Assembly (NCBI RefSeq): GCF_011045095.1 | Contig: NZ_JAALDL010000002.1 | Coordinates: 1 to 64,000, forward strand | Origin: Grimontia sedimenti | GTDB taxonomy: Bacteria > Pseudomonadota > Gammaproteobacteria > Enterobacterales > Vibrionaceae | DNA length: 64,000 nt | Reading direction: 5' to 3' | Part shown: positions 1 to 8,295 of the stretch, piece after piece | Position numbering within the stretch: the stretch's first letter is position 1 | How the letters are laid out: every line of letters begins with the position of its first letter | Made by a program: the position numbers and the translations under genes | The notes under the pieces: generated by a model | What the model was told of the DNA's origin: nothing | The model's input: only the letters and a program-made list of their open reading frames with translations | The model's database searches: none

Positions 1-516
1 ATGAAGATTGTGATGAGTGTATGGATCGCACCGTGTGCCAATCACGTCATGTACACCAGCACCGTCATCATCCCAGCCATACCATTGCAGTGAATCATCT
101 GTGATGGTGGCGATAGGGCGCAAGTAGGGAATGTTGCTCCAAAGTCTGTCACCCGTCGTTAAGTGAGTGGCGTGTAGCTGGCGTGTTTTTCCGCTGAAAA
201 ACCGTTCGTTTAAGTTGTCCCGCTGCCAAAGGTTTAGGTCCCCAACCTGTGAGCCATGTAAACAAGAAATTCGGAAGAAACTACCCGCAGGTACGGTAAA
301 ACAACGCGCCTCCCGCGGTGGAACCTCGAGTTTCACAACTCTGACAGCCTCTCGTCGTGCTGCTTGATAAAAAGGGGCATCAAAGGGGGGAAGACAACCT
401 AGGCCATAACAGATCACAGGATTAGCAGCCCGTCGGGCATTCGCGTCCGAAGGTTCTGGATGTTTGACTGTTTTGTCCATTCCATCATGACATCTATTAT
501 CAACTTGGTTAGTCAT
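1..516 (-). CDS. DUF1989 (urea carboxylase-associated-like) protein, partial
   Basis: This reading frame is open for 172 codons and runs off the left edge, so the C-terminus is missing. After a variable N-terminus of about 50 residues it shows the DUF1989 pattern: a strand ending in RCFTVPAGSFFRI, then QVGDLNLW, RQLHATHLTTGDRLWSNI and HDVIGTRCDPYTHH, where Cys and His residues are typical of the family and may bind metal. DUF1989 proteins often sit near urea carboxylase or guanidine and aminomethyl degradation genes; the biochemical role here is unknown. It lies downstream of the LacI-type gene on the same strand, about 180 bases away, with no copy of the LacI-type operator in between. The start at 516 is preceded by AAGGAG. 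The start region is duplicated (see 497-585). Confidence 0.8.
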   Translation of the reverse strand, partial: MTNQVDNRCHDGMDKTVKHPEPSDANARRAANPVICYGLGCLPPFDAPFYQAARREAVRVVKLEVPPREARCFTVPAGSFFRISCLHGSQVGDLNLWQRDNLNERFFSGKTRQLHATHLTTGDRLWSNIPYLRPIATITDDSLQWYGWDDDGAGVHDVIGTRCDPYTHHNLH

Positions 517-585
517 GCCACTCGCTCCTTGTCATCGTTATCAACTTGGTTAGTCATGCCACTCGCTCCTTGTCATCGTTATCAA
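497..585. repeat. 41-bp tandem duplication across a translation start
   Basis: Bases 497-537 and 538-578 are identical, followed by a 7-base partial third copy. Each copy contains, on the minus strand, an AAGGAG Shine-Dalgarno sequence, an ATG and the first codons MTNQVDN of the DUF1989 gene. Because 41 is not a multiple of three, the upstream copy reads into a different frame. Confidence 0.95.
513..557 (-). CDS. 14-codon leader ORF made by the duplication
   Basis: The upstream copy of the duplicated start gives ATG at 557, fourteen codons (MTNQVDNDDKERVA) and TGA at 515-513. The stop overlaps the ATG of the DUF1989 gene as ATGA, so ribosomes finishing the leader could re-initiate on the main gene. 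A dedicated function is not implied; it may be a by-product of the duplication. Confidence 0.4.
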   Translation of the reverse strand: MTNQVDNDDKERVA

Positions 586-630
586 TGGAGTATAGGCACA
601 CCGAGAGAGGTAACATTTTGGCTCTGCTAA

Positions 631-663
631 GAAACTGAAACACTGAACAAGTGTGTCAGTTTC
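631..663 (-). terminator. stem-loop after the LacI-type gene
   Basis: GAAACTGA pairs with TCAGTTTC and ACAC with GTGT around a 7-base loop, with one mismatch. It lies 33 bases beyond the stop of the regulator gene. The trailing T-run is weak, so termination may be partial. Confidence 0.45.
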
Positions 664-695
664 AAAGAGCGCTTATCCAGAACAATGAGGAGAGG

Positions 696-1739
696 TTAGA
701 AACGTCGAGCTTTTCCCGTAGACTTACGAACAACCAATCGAGGCTGCAACAAAACTTTACGGGGAAAGTGACTGTCGCTTTCTTTGCGGATTTGACTGAG
801 CAACATGCGAACGGCTTGATCGCCAAGCTGAGATTGAGGCAGTGAAACTGTCGTAAGCGGAATGCGGAACCAATCCAGATAGGGCATATCATTGAATCCA
901 GTCACAGACACATCATCAGGCACTCTCTTGCCCGCCGCTTCCAGCGCTTCAATGCAACCCAAGGCAACCAGATCGTTGGTGGCAACCACTGCCGTTATCT
1001 CAGGGTGGTTCCCCATCAAGGTTTCCATGGCTTTTCGGCCTGCGTGTTCGCTAAATGCATCAGCTTGAACAACAGGTGCATCAGCCGCTGGTAGCTCAAA
1101 CATATCCGCAATAGATATAAAAGCGTGGCGGCGCCCTAAACCGCTGGAAATATCATTTGGCCCCGCGACGTGTGCAATTTTGCGGTGACCAAGACTGTGT
1201 AAGTGTTCAAACAGGACAAAAATGCCTTCTCGATCATCTACAAGCACTTGATCAGACGCTTGTTTATCAACCACACGGTTTACCTGAACCAAGGGTTTTC
1301 CCATATCAATACAGTAATCAACGGTTGGGTCTTTACGAAATGCGGAAGCGAGAATAATGCCGTCAACATTCCGGGCAACCAATCGCTTTAGTTCTTCTAA
1401 TGCAAGCTCTTGATTATTCTCGGTATAAGCGAGGGTGAGCGTGTAACCCAGCTTGTTGGTAATTTGCTGAATTTCATGAACCAAAGGCGGGAAAATAGGA
1501 TTGAGAATATCGGGGATCATCATACCGATGGTTTTCGTTGCACCGCGTTTCAGTGCTGTCGCCATTGGGTTGGCGGTATAGCCCATTTCCTGGCTTTTGT
1601 TCGCCACCAGTTCAATCACACGGTCCGAAACTAAATGCTGTTTTTCCGGGCTCAAAGCGCGTGAAACGGTAGAAGGACTAATGCCCAGTGCCGCCGCTAC
1701 ATCCTTGACGGTAATGCGTTTATTTTTATCGTTATCCAA
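696..1739 (-). CDS. LacI-family transcriptional regulator
   Basis: This 347-residue protein has the standard LacI layout: an N-terminal helix-turn-helix (ITVKDVAAALGISPSTVSRAL), a hinge near residues 50-60 (GYTANPMATALKRG) and a periplasmic-binding-protein-like effector domain (IGMMIPDILNPIFPPLV onward). The start is a TTG at 1739; no ATG is available before the helix-turn-helix. It is divergent from the M24 gene, and the 229-base gap carries two LacI-type operators. A further pair stands between groEL and the dehydrogenase/ABC operon, so this protein is the obvious candidate regulator of the whole cluster (inference). It is most likely a repressor released by a sugar-like or sugar-acid ligand, as for most of the family; the ligand is unknown. 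Confidence 0.93.
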   Translation of the reverse strand: MDNDKNKRITVKDVAAALGISPSTVSRALSPEKQHLVSDRVIELVANKSQEMGYTANPMATALKRGATKTIGMMIPDILNPIFPPLVHEIQQITNKLGYTLTLAYTENNQELALEELKRLVARNVDGIILASAFRKDPTVDYCIDMGKPLVQVNRVVDKQASDQVLVDDREGIFVLFEHLHSLGHRKIAHVAGPNDISSGLGRRHAFISIADMFELPAADAPVVQADAFSEHAGRKAMETLMGNHPEITAVVATNDLVALGCIEALEAAGKRVPDDVSVTGFNDMPYLDWFRIPLTTVSLPQSQLGDQAVRMLLSQIRKESDSHFPRKVLLQPRLVVRKSTGKARRF

Positions 1740-1841
1740 ATTTAGTACCTAATCAAGCAGTCATTTCAATCGCAACGAAACCTGACAACATTGTTTTAAC
1801 ATTGCGTCAACCTTTGCATTGACAGCTAACTTACTATGTGC

Positions 1842-1855
1842 TGCAATCGTTTGCA
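1842..1855. promoter_or_regulatory. LacI-type operator O1
   Basis: TGCAATCGTTTGCA is a palindrome with one mismatch and a central CG, typical of LacI-family sites. It is the exact reverse complement of the site at 10166-10179. Confidence 0.75.
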
Positions 1856-1933
1856 AGTTGGTGGTTTTTTGTACGTGTTGCCAGTCATGCTTTTTGGCAC
1901 TCTCAATCAACCACTTATTATTTGCTTGTTTAA

Positions 1934-1947
1934 TGCAAACGTTTGCA
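1934..1947. promoter_or_regulatory. LacI-type operator O2
   Basis: TGCAAACGTTTGCA is a perfect 14-base palindrome ending 21 bases before the start codon of the M24 gene. Binding here would block transcription or promoter clearance of the operon; its centre is 92 bases from O1. Confidence 0.85.
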
Positions 1948-1968
1948 AGAAATGGAGTGGTAAGAACT

Positions 1969-3273
1969 ATGAGCATTGTGAAACCAACGGAGCCGGAAAT
2001 TATTCGAGAGTCTGATATTGAGCCAGGCTGGGATTGGGATAAGCGTATACCAGCGCCAGGTCGTATGAGTGTCGATTTTGAACAGCGCGTAGACTTCAAT
2101 CGTTTGCATCGCTATCGAGTGGCACGTGCCAGGGAGGCATTGAAAAACTCAGGTCTGGGTGCCGTGCTGTGTTTCGACAATAACAATATCCGTTATTTGA
2201 CCAGTACGGTTATTGGTGAGTGGGCGCGAGACAAAATCGCCCGTTACTCTTTGTTCACCGGAAACTCTGACCCATATTTGTGGGATTTTGGTTCGGCAGC
2301 GAAACACCATCAGTTGTACCAGGGGTTAATTGAGCCTGAGCATTTTAAAGCAGGCATGCTGGGTTTACGTGGCTCAGTGGCAAAAGAGGCCGGACTTTTC
2401 AAAAATGCTGCAAAAGACATCAAGGCATTGCTGGTTGAAGAAGGGGTGGCAGACATGCCGCTTGGCATCGATGTCTGTGAGCCACCGATGCTGGAAGCCC
2501 TGCAAGCCGAAGGCATTGAAGTGCGTGACTGCCAGCAAGTGATGTTGGAAGCGCGTCAAATCAAATCCATGGATGAGGTTGTGCTGCTAAACATGGCCGC
2601 CACCATGGTCGATGGTGCGTACCACCAGTTGGCTGAAAATCTTAAACCGGGCAAACGTGAAAACGAAAGCGTGGCTGATGCCAACAAGTTTCTCTACGAC
2701 AACGGATCAGACGACGTTGAAGCGATTAACGCGGTGTCGGGTGAGCGTGGTGCGCCACACCCTCACAACTTTACTGACCGGATGTATCGCCCGGGCGATC
2801 AGGCTTTCTTCGACATCATTCATTCCTTTATGGGCTATCGCACCTGTTACTACCGCACCCTGAACGTGGGCAGTGCCAGTCAGGCGCAGCAAGACGCTTA
2901 CAAGCAGGCGCGCGAATGGATTGATGCGGCTATTGATCTAATCCGCCCCGGTATGACGACAGATAAAATCGCAGCGGTCTGGCCGAAAGCGGAGCAGTTT
3001 GGTTTCGCCAGTGAAATGGAAGCCTTCGGTTTGCAATTTGGCCACGGCCTTGGCTTGGCTTTGCATGAGCGTCCAATCATCAGCCGTCTGGTATCGATGG
3101 ATAACCCCTTTGAGCTTCAGGAAGGCATGGTGTTCGCGCTGGAAACCTACTGCCCGTCAGCAGACGGCAACGGTGCTGCGCGTATTGAGGAAGAGGTAGT
3201 GGTGACCGCCGATGGCTGCGAAATCATTACGCTGTTCCCGGCGCAAGAGCTCTTTATCGCTAATAAATACTGA
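1969..3273 (+). CDS. M24/creatinase-fold hydrolase with an incomplete metal site
   Basis: This 434-residue protein has a creatinase-type N-terminal domain (about 40-200) and a C-terminal pita-bread domain (about 205-434). The start at 1969 has GGAG upstream; the longer frame would run through operator O2. Family positions seen: Asp282 (first metal Asp), His359 in FGHGLGL, Glu392 in ALETYCP and Glu407/408. The second metal Asp of the usual DxGxxxxGYxxDxTRT motif is Cys293 (GYRTCYYRT). Metal-independent creatinase also lacks this Asp, and an upstream HPHNFTDR resembles its catalytic His segment. A generic Xaa-Pro aminopeptidase label is therefore doubtful; creatinase-, ectoine-hydrolase- or DddP-like chemistry is possible. 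It is the first gene of the E1-ALDH-E2 operon. Confidence 0.85.
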   Translation: MSIVKPTEPEIIRESDIEPGWDWDKRIPAPGRMSVDFEQRVDFNRLHRYRVARAREALKNSGLGAVLCFDNNNIRYLTSTVIGEWARDKIARYSLFTGNSDPYLWDFGSAAKHHQLYQGLIEPEHFKAGMLGLRGSVAKEAGLFKNAAKDIKALLVEEGVADMPLGIDVCEPPMLEALQAEGIEVRDCQQVMLEARQIKSMDEVVLLNMAATMVDGAYHQLAENLKPGKRENESVADANKFLYDNGSDDVEAINAVSGERGAPHPHNFTDRMYRPGDQAFFDIIHSFMGYRTCYYRTLNVGSASQAQQDAYKQAREWIDAAIDLIRPGMTTDKIAAVWPKAEQFGFASEMEAFGLQFGHGLGLALHERPIISRLVSMDNPFELQEGMVFALETYCPSADGNGAARIEEEVVVTADGCEIITLFPAQELFIANKY

Positions 3274-3280
3274 TCAATGG

Positions 3281-3355
3281 GCGACTGAGATGGCCGTTCC
3301 TCTGCTATTGGTGTCTCTGAGTGGCTTGGCACGGTGAAAACGGTGTCTCAGTCGC
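3281..3355 (+). promoter_or_regulatory. long intercistronic stem-loop
   Basis: GCGACTGAGA at 3281-3290 pairs perfectly with TCTCAGTCGC at 3346-3355, and CCGTT with AACGG just inside. It fills most of the 153-base gap between the hydrolase gene and the E1 alpha gene. No T-run follows, so an mRNA-processing, stabilising or attenuating element is more likely than a full terminator. Confidence 0.5.
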
Positions 3356-3426
3356 GTTAAATTCTCGCCCAAACGGTCAACAGTACCAGCGGGCGCATCC
3401 AAGAAATGAATCAAAAGGAACAGACT

Positions 3427-4413
3427 ATGTCGGAAACCAGTCTGGAGACACGGCTGTCGCTCTATCGCACTATGCTGCGGGCAAGGGGATTTGAACAGCG
3501 CGCCTCTGATCTCTTTCTTCAAAATCTGGTGAAAGGGACCAACCACTTAGCAATGGGACAAGAAGCTGTCGCTGCTGCATTTGGTGTGGCAATGCAAAAA
3601 GGTGATTACACCTTCTGTACTTACCGTGGACACACCCACACCCTGGTTCGCGGGGCTGACATGACAGCACTGTTTGGTGAGCTGATGGGTCGTGAATGCG
3701 GGATTTTGAGCGGTAAAGGCGGCTCCATGCACCTGACCAGTGTTGAACACGGTGCGATGGGTTCTTACGCAATCATTGGTGCTCAGCTTTGTATTGCTAC
3801 CGGCAGCGCATGGAAGAGTCAGTACAAAGGCTCCGGTGAAGTCACCGTCGTGTTCTTTGGCGATGGCACCACCAATATCGGCGCGTTCCATGAAGCGCTT
3901 AACTTTGCCGTCATTTGGAATCTGCCTGTTGTTTTCGTCTGCGAAAACAACCTCTATATGGAATACACCCCAATTGGTGCGGTGACTGCCGTTGAACACC
4001 CTGCGGCCGACCGTGCCAGCGCTTATGGTCTGGACTCGATCATTGTGGATGGTAATGACGCGGACGCCATGTTTGATGTCGCGACAGCCGCTATCGAAAA
4101 AGCGAGAAACGGCGGTGGCCCTTCATTGATTGAAGCAAAAACGTACCGCCATCAAGGCCACTCACGTGCCGACCCAGGCAAATACCGACCAGCAGAAGAG
4201 GTAGAACGTTGGTTGGCCTATGACCCGATCCCGCTCTACCGCAACCGCCTTGCAGAGCAAGGGGTGGAAGACAGTGTACTGAGCAATATCGAAAGCGAAG
4301 TGGACGCGGAAATCAATCACGCAACGGAAGCGGCAAAAGCGTCTCCTGCGCCCGATGTATCGCTGTGTTTTAAAGACGTTTGGGCAAATGGAGGTTGGGA
4401 ATGGCGAAATTAA
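3427..4413 (+). CDS. thiamine-diphosphate dehydrogenase E1 component, alpha subunit
   Basis: This 328-residue protein matches the alpha subunit of acetoin, pyruvate or branched-chain 2-oxoacid dehydrogenases. The thiamine-diphosphate motif is clear: GDGTTNIGAFHEAL through VCENN. The GKGGSMH and TYRHQGHSRADP segments of the active-site and phosphorylation-loop regions are also present. ATG 3427 with AAGGAA six bases upstream is preferred over ATG 3406, which has no ribosome site. It overlaps the beta-subunit gene by 13 bases, so the two are translationally coupled. The substrate cannot be fixed: AcoA is the nearest standard label, but the neighbours (hydrolase, ALDH, sugar-type importer) suggest another alpha-keto compound. 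Confidence 0.92.
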   Translation: MSETSLETRLSLYRTMLRARGFEQRASDLFLQNLVKGTNHLAMGQEAVAAAFGVAMQKGDYTFCTYRGHTHTLVRGADMTALFGELMGRECGILSGKGGSMHLTSVEHGAMGSYAIIGAQLCIATGSAWKSQYKGSGEVTVVFFGDGTTNIGAFHEALNFAVIWNLPVVFVCENNLYMEYTPIGAVTAVEHPAADRASAYGLDSIIVDGNDADAMFDVATAAIEKARNGGGPSLIEAKTYRHQGHSRADPGKYRPAEEVERWLAYDPIPLYRNRLAEQGVEDSVLSNIESEVDAEINHATEAAKASPAPDVSLCFKDVWANGGWEWRN

Positions 4414-5384
4414 TGAGTTACCGCGAAGCAGTGGCAGCGGGCATTGCCCAAGAACTGCGCCGTGATGACGATGTTGTTTTCCTAGGGGAAGACGTGGCAG
4501 CGGCCGGCGGTGTATTTAAAGCAACGGTTGGCTTGTTTGAAGAGTTTGGTCCTGAGCGTGTCAGAGATACACCGATTTCTGAGCAAGCTATTCTTGGTGC
4601 CGCCATGGGCGCGGCGATGACAGGTTTAAAACCGATTGCGGAAATCATGTTCTCAGATTTTCTGGCAGTGTGTTGGGACATGGTGGCCAACGAAATGGCC
4701 AAGGCGCGTTATATGACAGACGGACAAATGACGATACCTGTCGTGATTCGCACTGCCAACGGTGCGGGCTCGCGTTTCGGTGCTCAGCACTCACAGAGCC
4801 TTGAGAACTGGGCGATGATGATCCCGGGTATCAAGGTGGTTGCACCTTCCAACCCGGCGGATGCAAAAGGCCTGCTGGCAGCGGCGGTCCGCGACCCTGA
4901 TCCTGTGATTGTCTTTGAGCACAAATCCCTCTATGCCATGAAAGGTGAAGTACCAGAAGATGACCACGTTGTTGAACTGGGCAAGGCTAATGTGATCCGC
5001 AAAGGCAAGGATGTCACCATTGTTGCGCTGGCTGCGATGGTGCCGAGGGCACTGAAAGCGGCTGAAATTCTGGCAGAGGAGGCAGGCATTGATTGTTCAG
5101 TGATCGACCTGCGGACGCTGGTGCCTTTGGATACCAAAACCATCTTAGAAGACGTGACGAAAACTTCTCGGTTGGTGACAGTCGAGGAGAACCCACAGCT
5201 GTGTGGTTGGGGCTCTGAGATTGTTTCGATCGTCAGTAAAGAGTGTTTCTTTGAACTTGACGCGCCACCAACACGCATTACCACACCACACATTCCGTTG
5301 CCCGCTGCCGACAACCTGGAAGATCACGTTATTCCGTCGGTCGAGCGAATTGTGGCAGAAGTGTGGGAGGCGGTGAAAGTATGA
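4401..5384 (+). CDS. thiamine-diphosphate dehydrogenase E1 component, beta subunit
   Basis: This 327-residue protein is the partner of the preceding alpha subunit. It has the transketolase-like pyrimidine-binding half (FLGEDVAAAGGVFKAT, RVRDTPISEQAILGAAMGAA) and the C-terminal transketolase domain (IDLRTLVPLDTKTI, VTVEENPQLCGWGSE). Start 4401 has GGAGG at 4390-4394; the upstream ATG 4380 lies inside the alpha gene. E1 assembles as an alpha2-beta2 tetramer that decarboxylates the keto substrate and acylates E2. The stop overlaps the aldehyde dehydrogenase start as ATGA. Confidence 0.92.
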   Translation: MAKLMSYREAVAAGIAQELRRDDDVVFLGEDVAAAGGVFKATVGLFEEFGPERVRDTPISEQAILGAAMGAAMTGLKPIAEIMFSDFLAVCWDMVANEMAKARYMTDGQMTIPVVIRTANGAGSRFGAQHSQSLENWAMMIPGIKVVAPSNPADAKGLLAAAVRDPDPVIVFEHKSLYAMKGEVPEDDHVVELGKANVIRKGKDVTIVALAAMVPRALKAAEILAEEAGIDCSVIDLRTLVPLDTKTILEDVTKTSRLVTVEENPQLCGWGSEIVSIVSKECFFELDAPPTRITTPHIPLPAADNLEDHVIPSVERIVAEVWEAVKV

Positions 5385-6841
5385 AGGTGCATGATGTAAC
5401 TCTTCCCACCGGGTTAAAAATCGGGGCGGAGTGGAGCTTTAGCGACCGCGCCGATATACCGGTTTTTAATCCTGCGGACGAATCGCTATTGACCCATATT
5501 GCCGGCGCAAATGAGCAGGATACCAAAGATGCCATTGATGCTGCAGAGCGAGGGTTTAACACCTGGCGCAAAACATCTCCCCGTGAGCGGGCAGAAGTGT
5601 TGCGGAAGGCATTTCATCTGATGCAAGAGCGAAAAGAGACCATCGCCCACATCATCACGCTTGAAGAGGGGAAAACCCTCAACGAAGCCCGTGGTGAAGT
5701 GAACTACGCCTCAGAGTTTTTCCGCTGGTTTGCTGATCAGGCGGTGCAACTGGATGGGGGATTGTCTGCGGCACCAAATGGCGACAAGGCCATCATGGTT
5801 TCCCATCACCCTGTCGGAATCGCGTATTTGGTAACGCCGTGGAACTTCCCGGCGGCGATGGCAACACGAAAAATTGCCCCTGCGCTGGCAGCCGGATGTT
5901 CGGTGATATTGAAGCCGGCGACCGAAACCCCTTTGACCGCGCTTTATGTCGCTCAGTTATTGGAAGAAGCCGGCGTGCCCGGTGATGCCGTTTCGGTGTT
6001 GCCCTCAAAAAGCGCGCGCACTATTTCCGATGTGATGTTTGCTGACTCAAGGGTGCGCAAAATCTCGTTCACTGGTTCGACAGAAGTTGGCCGTGTGTTA
6101 CTGCATAATGCTGCTGAGCGTGTGGTAAATGCGTCAATGGAACTGGGCGGAAATGCACCGCTTTTGGTGCTGGAAGATGCGGATTTTGACACGGCGGTAG
6201 AACAAACTCTGGTGGCTAAGATCCGCAATGCAGGTGAATCTTGTATTGCCGCAAACCGCATTTTTGTTGCCCGCTCGCTTTACCCAGCGTTCAGCGATGC
6301 ACTCGCGGTAAAAATGGCGGCACTCAAAATCGGTGATGGCAGGGGCGAAGGCGTCGACATTGGTCCTTTGGTCAATCAAAGCACGCAAGAGAAAGTCGCT
6401 GCGCTGGTGGATGATGCCGTTGCCAAAGGTGCAAACCTGCTAACAGGCGGCAAACAGCCAGATGGAAAAGGCTATTTCTATCCGCCAACCGTGCTGAATG
6501 ATATTCCTGACAACGCTGACATCCTGCACACCGAAATTTTTGGTCCTGTTGCGGTGATTATTCCTTTCGATGATGAAGACGATGTCATTGCAGAAGCTAA
6601 CAACACCATTTTTGGTTTGGCGGCCTATGTCATGTCAGCCGATACCACGCATGCTGTCTCTGTTGCCAAGCGTCTGGAAGCAGGTGTTGTTGGCATCAAC
6701 AAAGGCGTGATTTCCGACCCGGCAGCACCCTTTGGCGGCATGAAGCAAAGCGGTCTTGGTCGTGAAGGCGGTTATGTCGGCATTGACGAATTCACAGAAA
6801 CCCAATACATCGGTCTGGATTGGCCGGGTTCCCCGCAGTAA
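5381..6841 (+). CDS. NAD(P)-dependent aldehyde dehydrogenase, succinate-semialdehyde type
   Basis: This 486-residue protein is full length for the aldehyde dehydrogenase superfamily and resembles the GabD/glutarate-semialdehyde group. Visible landmarks are TPWNFPAAMATRKIAPALAAG (cofactor side), FTGSTEVGR, the general-base Glu in MELGGNAP, the catalytic Cys in NAGESCIAANR and the terminal PFGGMKQSGLGREGG. It starts in an ATGA overlap with the E1 beta gene and ends 10 bases before E2, so it is made with the complex. It probably oxidises an aldehyde released in the same pathway to the acid; the substrate is not evident. The ESCIAAN segment differs from the usual GQxC and could mark altered specificity. 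Confidence 0.9.
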   Translation: MKVHDVTLPTGLKIGAEWSFSDRADIPVFNPADESLLTHIAGANEQDTKDAIDAAERGFNTWRKTSPRERAEVLRKAFHLMQERKETIAHIITLEEGKTLNEARGEVNYASEFFRWFADQAVQLDGGLSAAPNGDKAIMVSHHPVGIAYLVTPWNFPAAMATRKIAPALAAGCSVILKPATETPLTALYVAQLLEEAGVPGDAVSVLPSKSARTISDVMFADSRVRKISFTGSTEVGRVLLHNAAERVVNASMELGGNAPLLVLEDADFDTAVEQTLVAKIRNAGESCIAANRIFVARSLYPAFSDALAVKMAALKIGDGRGEGVDIGPLVNQSTQEKVAALVDDAVAKGANLLTGGKQPDGKGYFYPPTVLNDIPDNADILHTEIFGPVAVIIPFDDEDDVIAEANNTIFGLAAYVMSADTTHAVSVAKRLEAGVVGINKGVISDPAAPFGGMKQSGLGREGGYVGIDEFTETQYIGLDWPGSPQ

Positions 6842-6851
6842 GGAGGCGCAG

Positions 6852-8270
6852 ATGGATATTATTATGCCCCAGCTGGGGGAGACGGTGGCTGAAGGTGAAA
6901 TCCTGGCATGGCACAAAGCCGAAGGCGATAAGGTTAAAAAAGGTGATGTGCTGTTTGAAATTTCTACCGACAAGGTGGCGATGGAAGTGCCTGCGATGGA
7001 AGAAGGCGAGCTGACTAAAATCATTGCCCAGGTTGGGGAAGTGATTGCTGTCGGTGAGCCTGTGGGTGAAATGGCGGTGGAAGGCGAAGTCGCGAATCCG
7101 AAAAGTACAGAACCTGCGTCAATCATTGACCAGCAGGTAAGTGCGTCGGCAGATGTCAACAAGCCTGCTACTGAGCCGTCAAGCTTCAGCAAAACGGGAC
7201 ACGGTCCACTGTCACCGGCCGTGAAATACCTCAGTCGAGAACATGCGCTGGATCTGGATGAGATTGATGGTACGGGTAGCAATGGCCGCATCACCAAACG
7301 GGATGTTCAGGCCTATTTAGCTCAGCAAAACGTGGGAGAAGTGCCTGCCGTTGATGAGGAAGCGCTGGCTTTAATGTCACCTTCTGTCAGGCGTCTGGTG
7401 ACAGAGCATGATGTCGATGTCAGCCAAATACAGGGGTCTGGCAAACATGGCCGGATCACCAAAGAAGATGTGCTGGATTACCTGGATAATGGTGGCAAGG
7501 TCGCTTCACAACCTGTGACAGCGTCACCACCTGCGAAGGCGGAGCCTCAACCCGTGTCGATCACTGGTGAGGAAGTTGCTTTTTCCTTCATGCGGAAGCA
7601 GATCGCCCGACAAATGTCCTCGTCGAAAGACAATGCGGTCCACGTCGCTCAAGGCATGGAAATTTCGTTCGACGAGGTGGAAGCGGTGCGTCAGCAGCAT
7701 AAAGCTGAGTTCAAACAGAAGTATGGTGCGAGCCTAACGCCGCTGGCGTTTATTGCGCGGGCGGTAGTGAAAGCGCTGCAGGCGTTCCCTCATCTGAACG
7801 GTCAGGTGAGTGGTGAAAAACTGGTAGTGAGTGCCCCAGTTCACTTGGGTATTGCGGTGGATCTGAATCACAAAGGCTTGGTTGTTCCAGTGATCAAAGA
7901 TGCAGACACCATGAACGTTTCCGGTTTGGCAAGAAAAATTGCAGAGCTGGCAAAGAAAGCGCGTGAGAACCGTCTGACACCTGATGAAATGAGTGGTGCA
8001 ACGTATACCCTATCTAACAATGGTGGCGCAGGTACTGCGTTTACGACACCTATTATCAATCACCCGGAAATTGCGATCCTATCCATTGATAGCATCAGCC
8101 GTAAGCCTGTTGTGGTAAATATGAACGGCAGAGAATCCCTGGGGATTGGCAGCGTTGGTATGGTGGTTCAATCCTTTGACCACCGTGCTGTCGATGGTGC
8201 CTATTCAGGCGCATTTTTGCAGAGAGTAAAATCTCTTCTCGAGTCCCACGGATGGCAAGCAGAGCTATAG
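6852..8270 (+). CDS. dihydrolipoamide acyltransferase (E2) with two peripheral-subunit-binding domains
   Basis: This 472-residue protein is preceded by AGGAGG. Domains in order: one lipoyl domain (1-78) with the lipoylated Lys41 in TDKVAMEV; a first E1/E3-binding domain at about 119-157; a second at about 174-212, each ending in a GRITKxDV motif; a linker rich in Ala, Pro and Ser; and a C-terminal acyltransferase core with the catalytic DHRAVDG motif. Standard E2 proteins have a single binding domain, so the pair is unusual. It would transfer the acyl group from E1 to coenzyme A. No dihydrolipoamide dehydrogenase (E3) gene is present, so E3 is presumably borrowed from elsewhere in the genome. 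It is the last gene of the operon. Confidence 0.92.
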   Translation: MDIIMPQLGETVAEGEILAWHKAEGDKVKKGDVLFEISTDKVAMEVPAMEEGELTKIIAQVGEVIAVGEPVGEMAVEGEVANPKSTEPASIIDQQVSASADVNKPATEPSSFSKTGHGPLSPAVKYLSREHALDLDEIDGTGSNGRITKRDVQAYLAQQNVGEVPAVDEEALALMSPSVRRLVTEHDVDVSQIQGSGKHGRITKEDVLDYLDNGGKVASQPVTASPPAKAEPQPVSITGEEVAFSFMRKQIARQMSSSKDNAVHVAQGMEISFDEVEAVRQQHKAEFKQKYGASLTPLAFIARAVVKALQAFPHLNGQVSGEKLVVSAPVHLGIAVDLNHKGLVVPVIKDADTMNVSGLARKIAELAKKARENRLTPDEMSGATYTLSNNGGAGTAFTTPIINHPEIAILSIDSISRKPVVVNMNGRESLGIGSVGMVVQSFDHRAVDGAYSGAFLQRVKSLLESHGWQAEL

Positions 8271-8295
8271 AGTGATGCTATAGCAAACTTGTCGA

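Noticed and set aside
1934-1947. PurR operator
   Set aside because: The palindrome has the CG centre shared by PurR and other LacI-family sites, but a LacI-type gene is adjacent and no purine gene is near; four copies sit only in this cluster.
1819-1968. N-terminal extension of the M24 hydrolase
   Set aside because: The frame is open but would run through both the promoter region and operator O2; ATG 1969 has a ribosome site and the family N-terminus.
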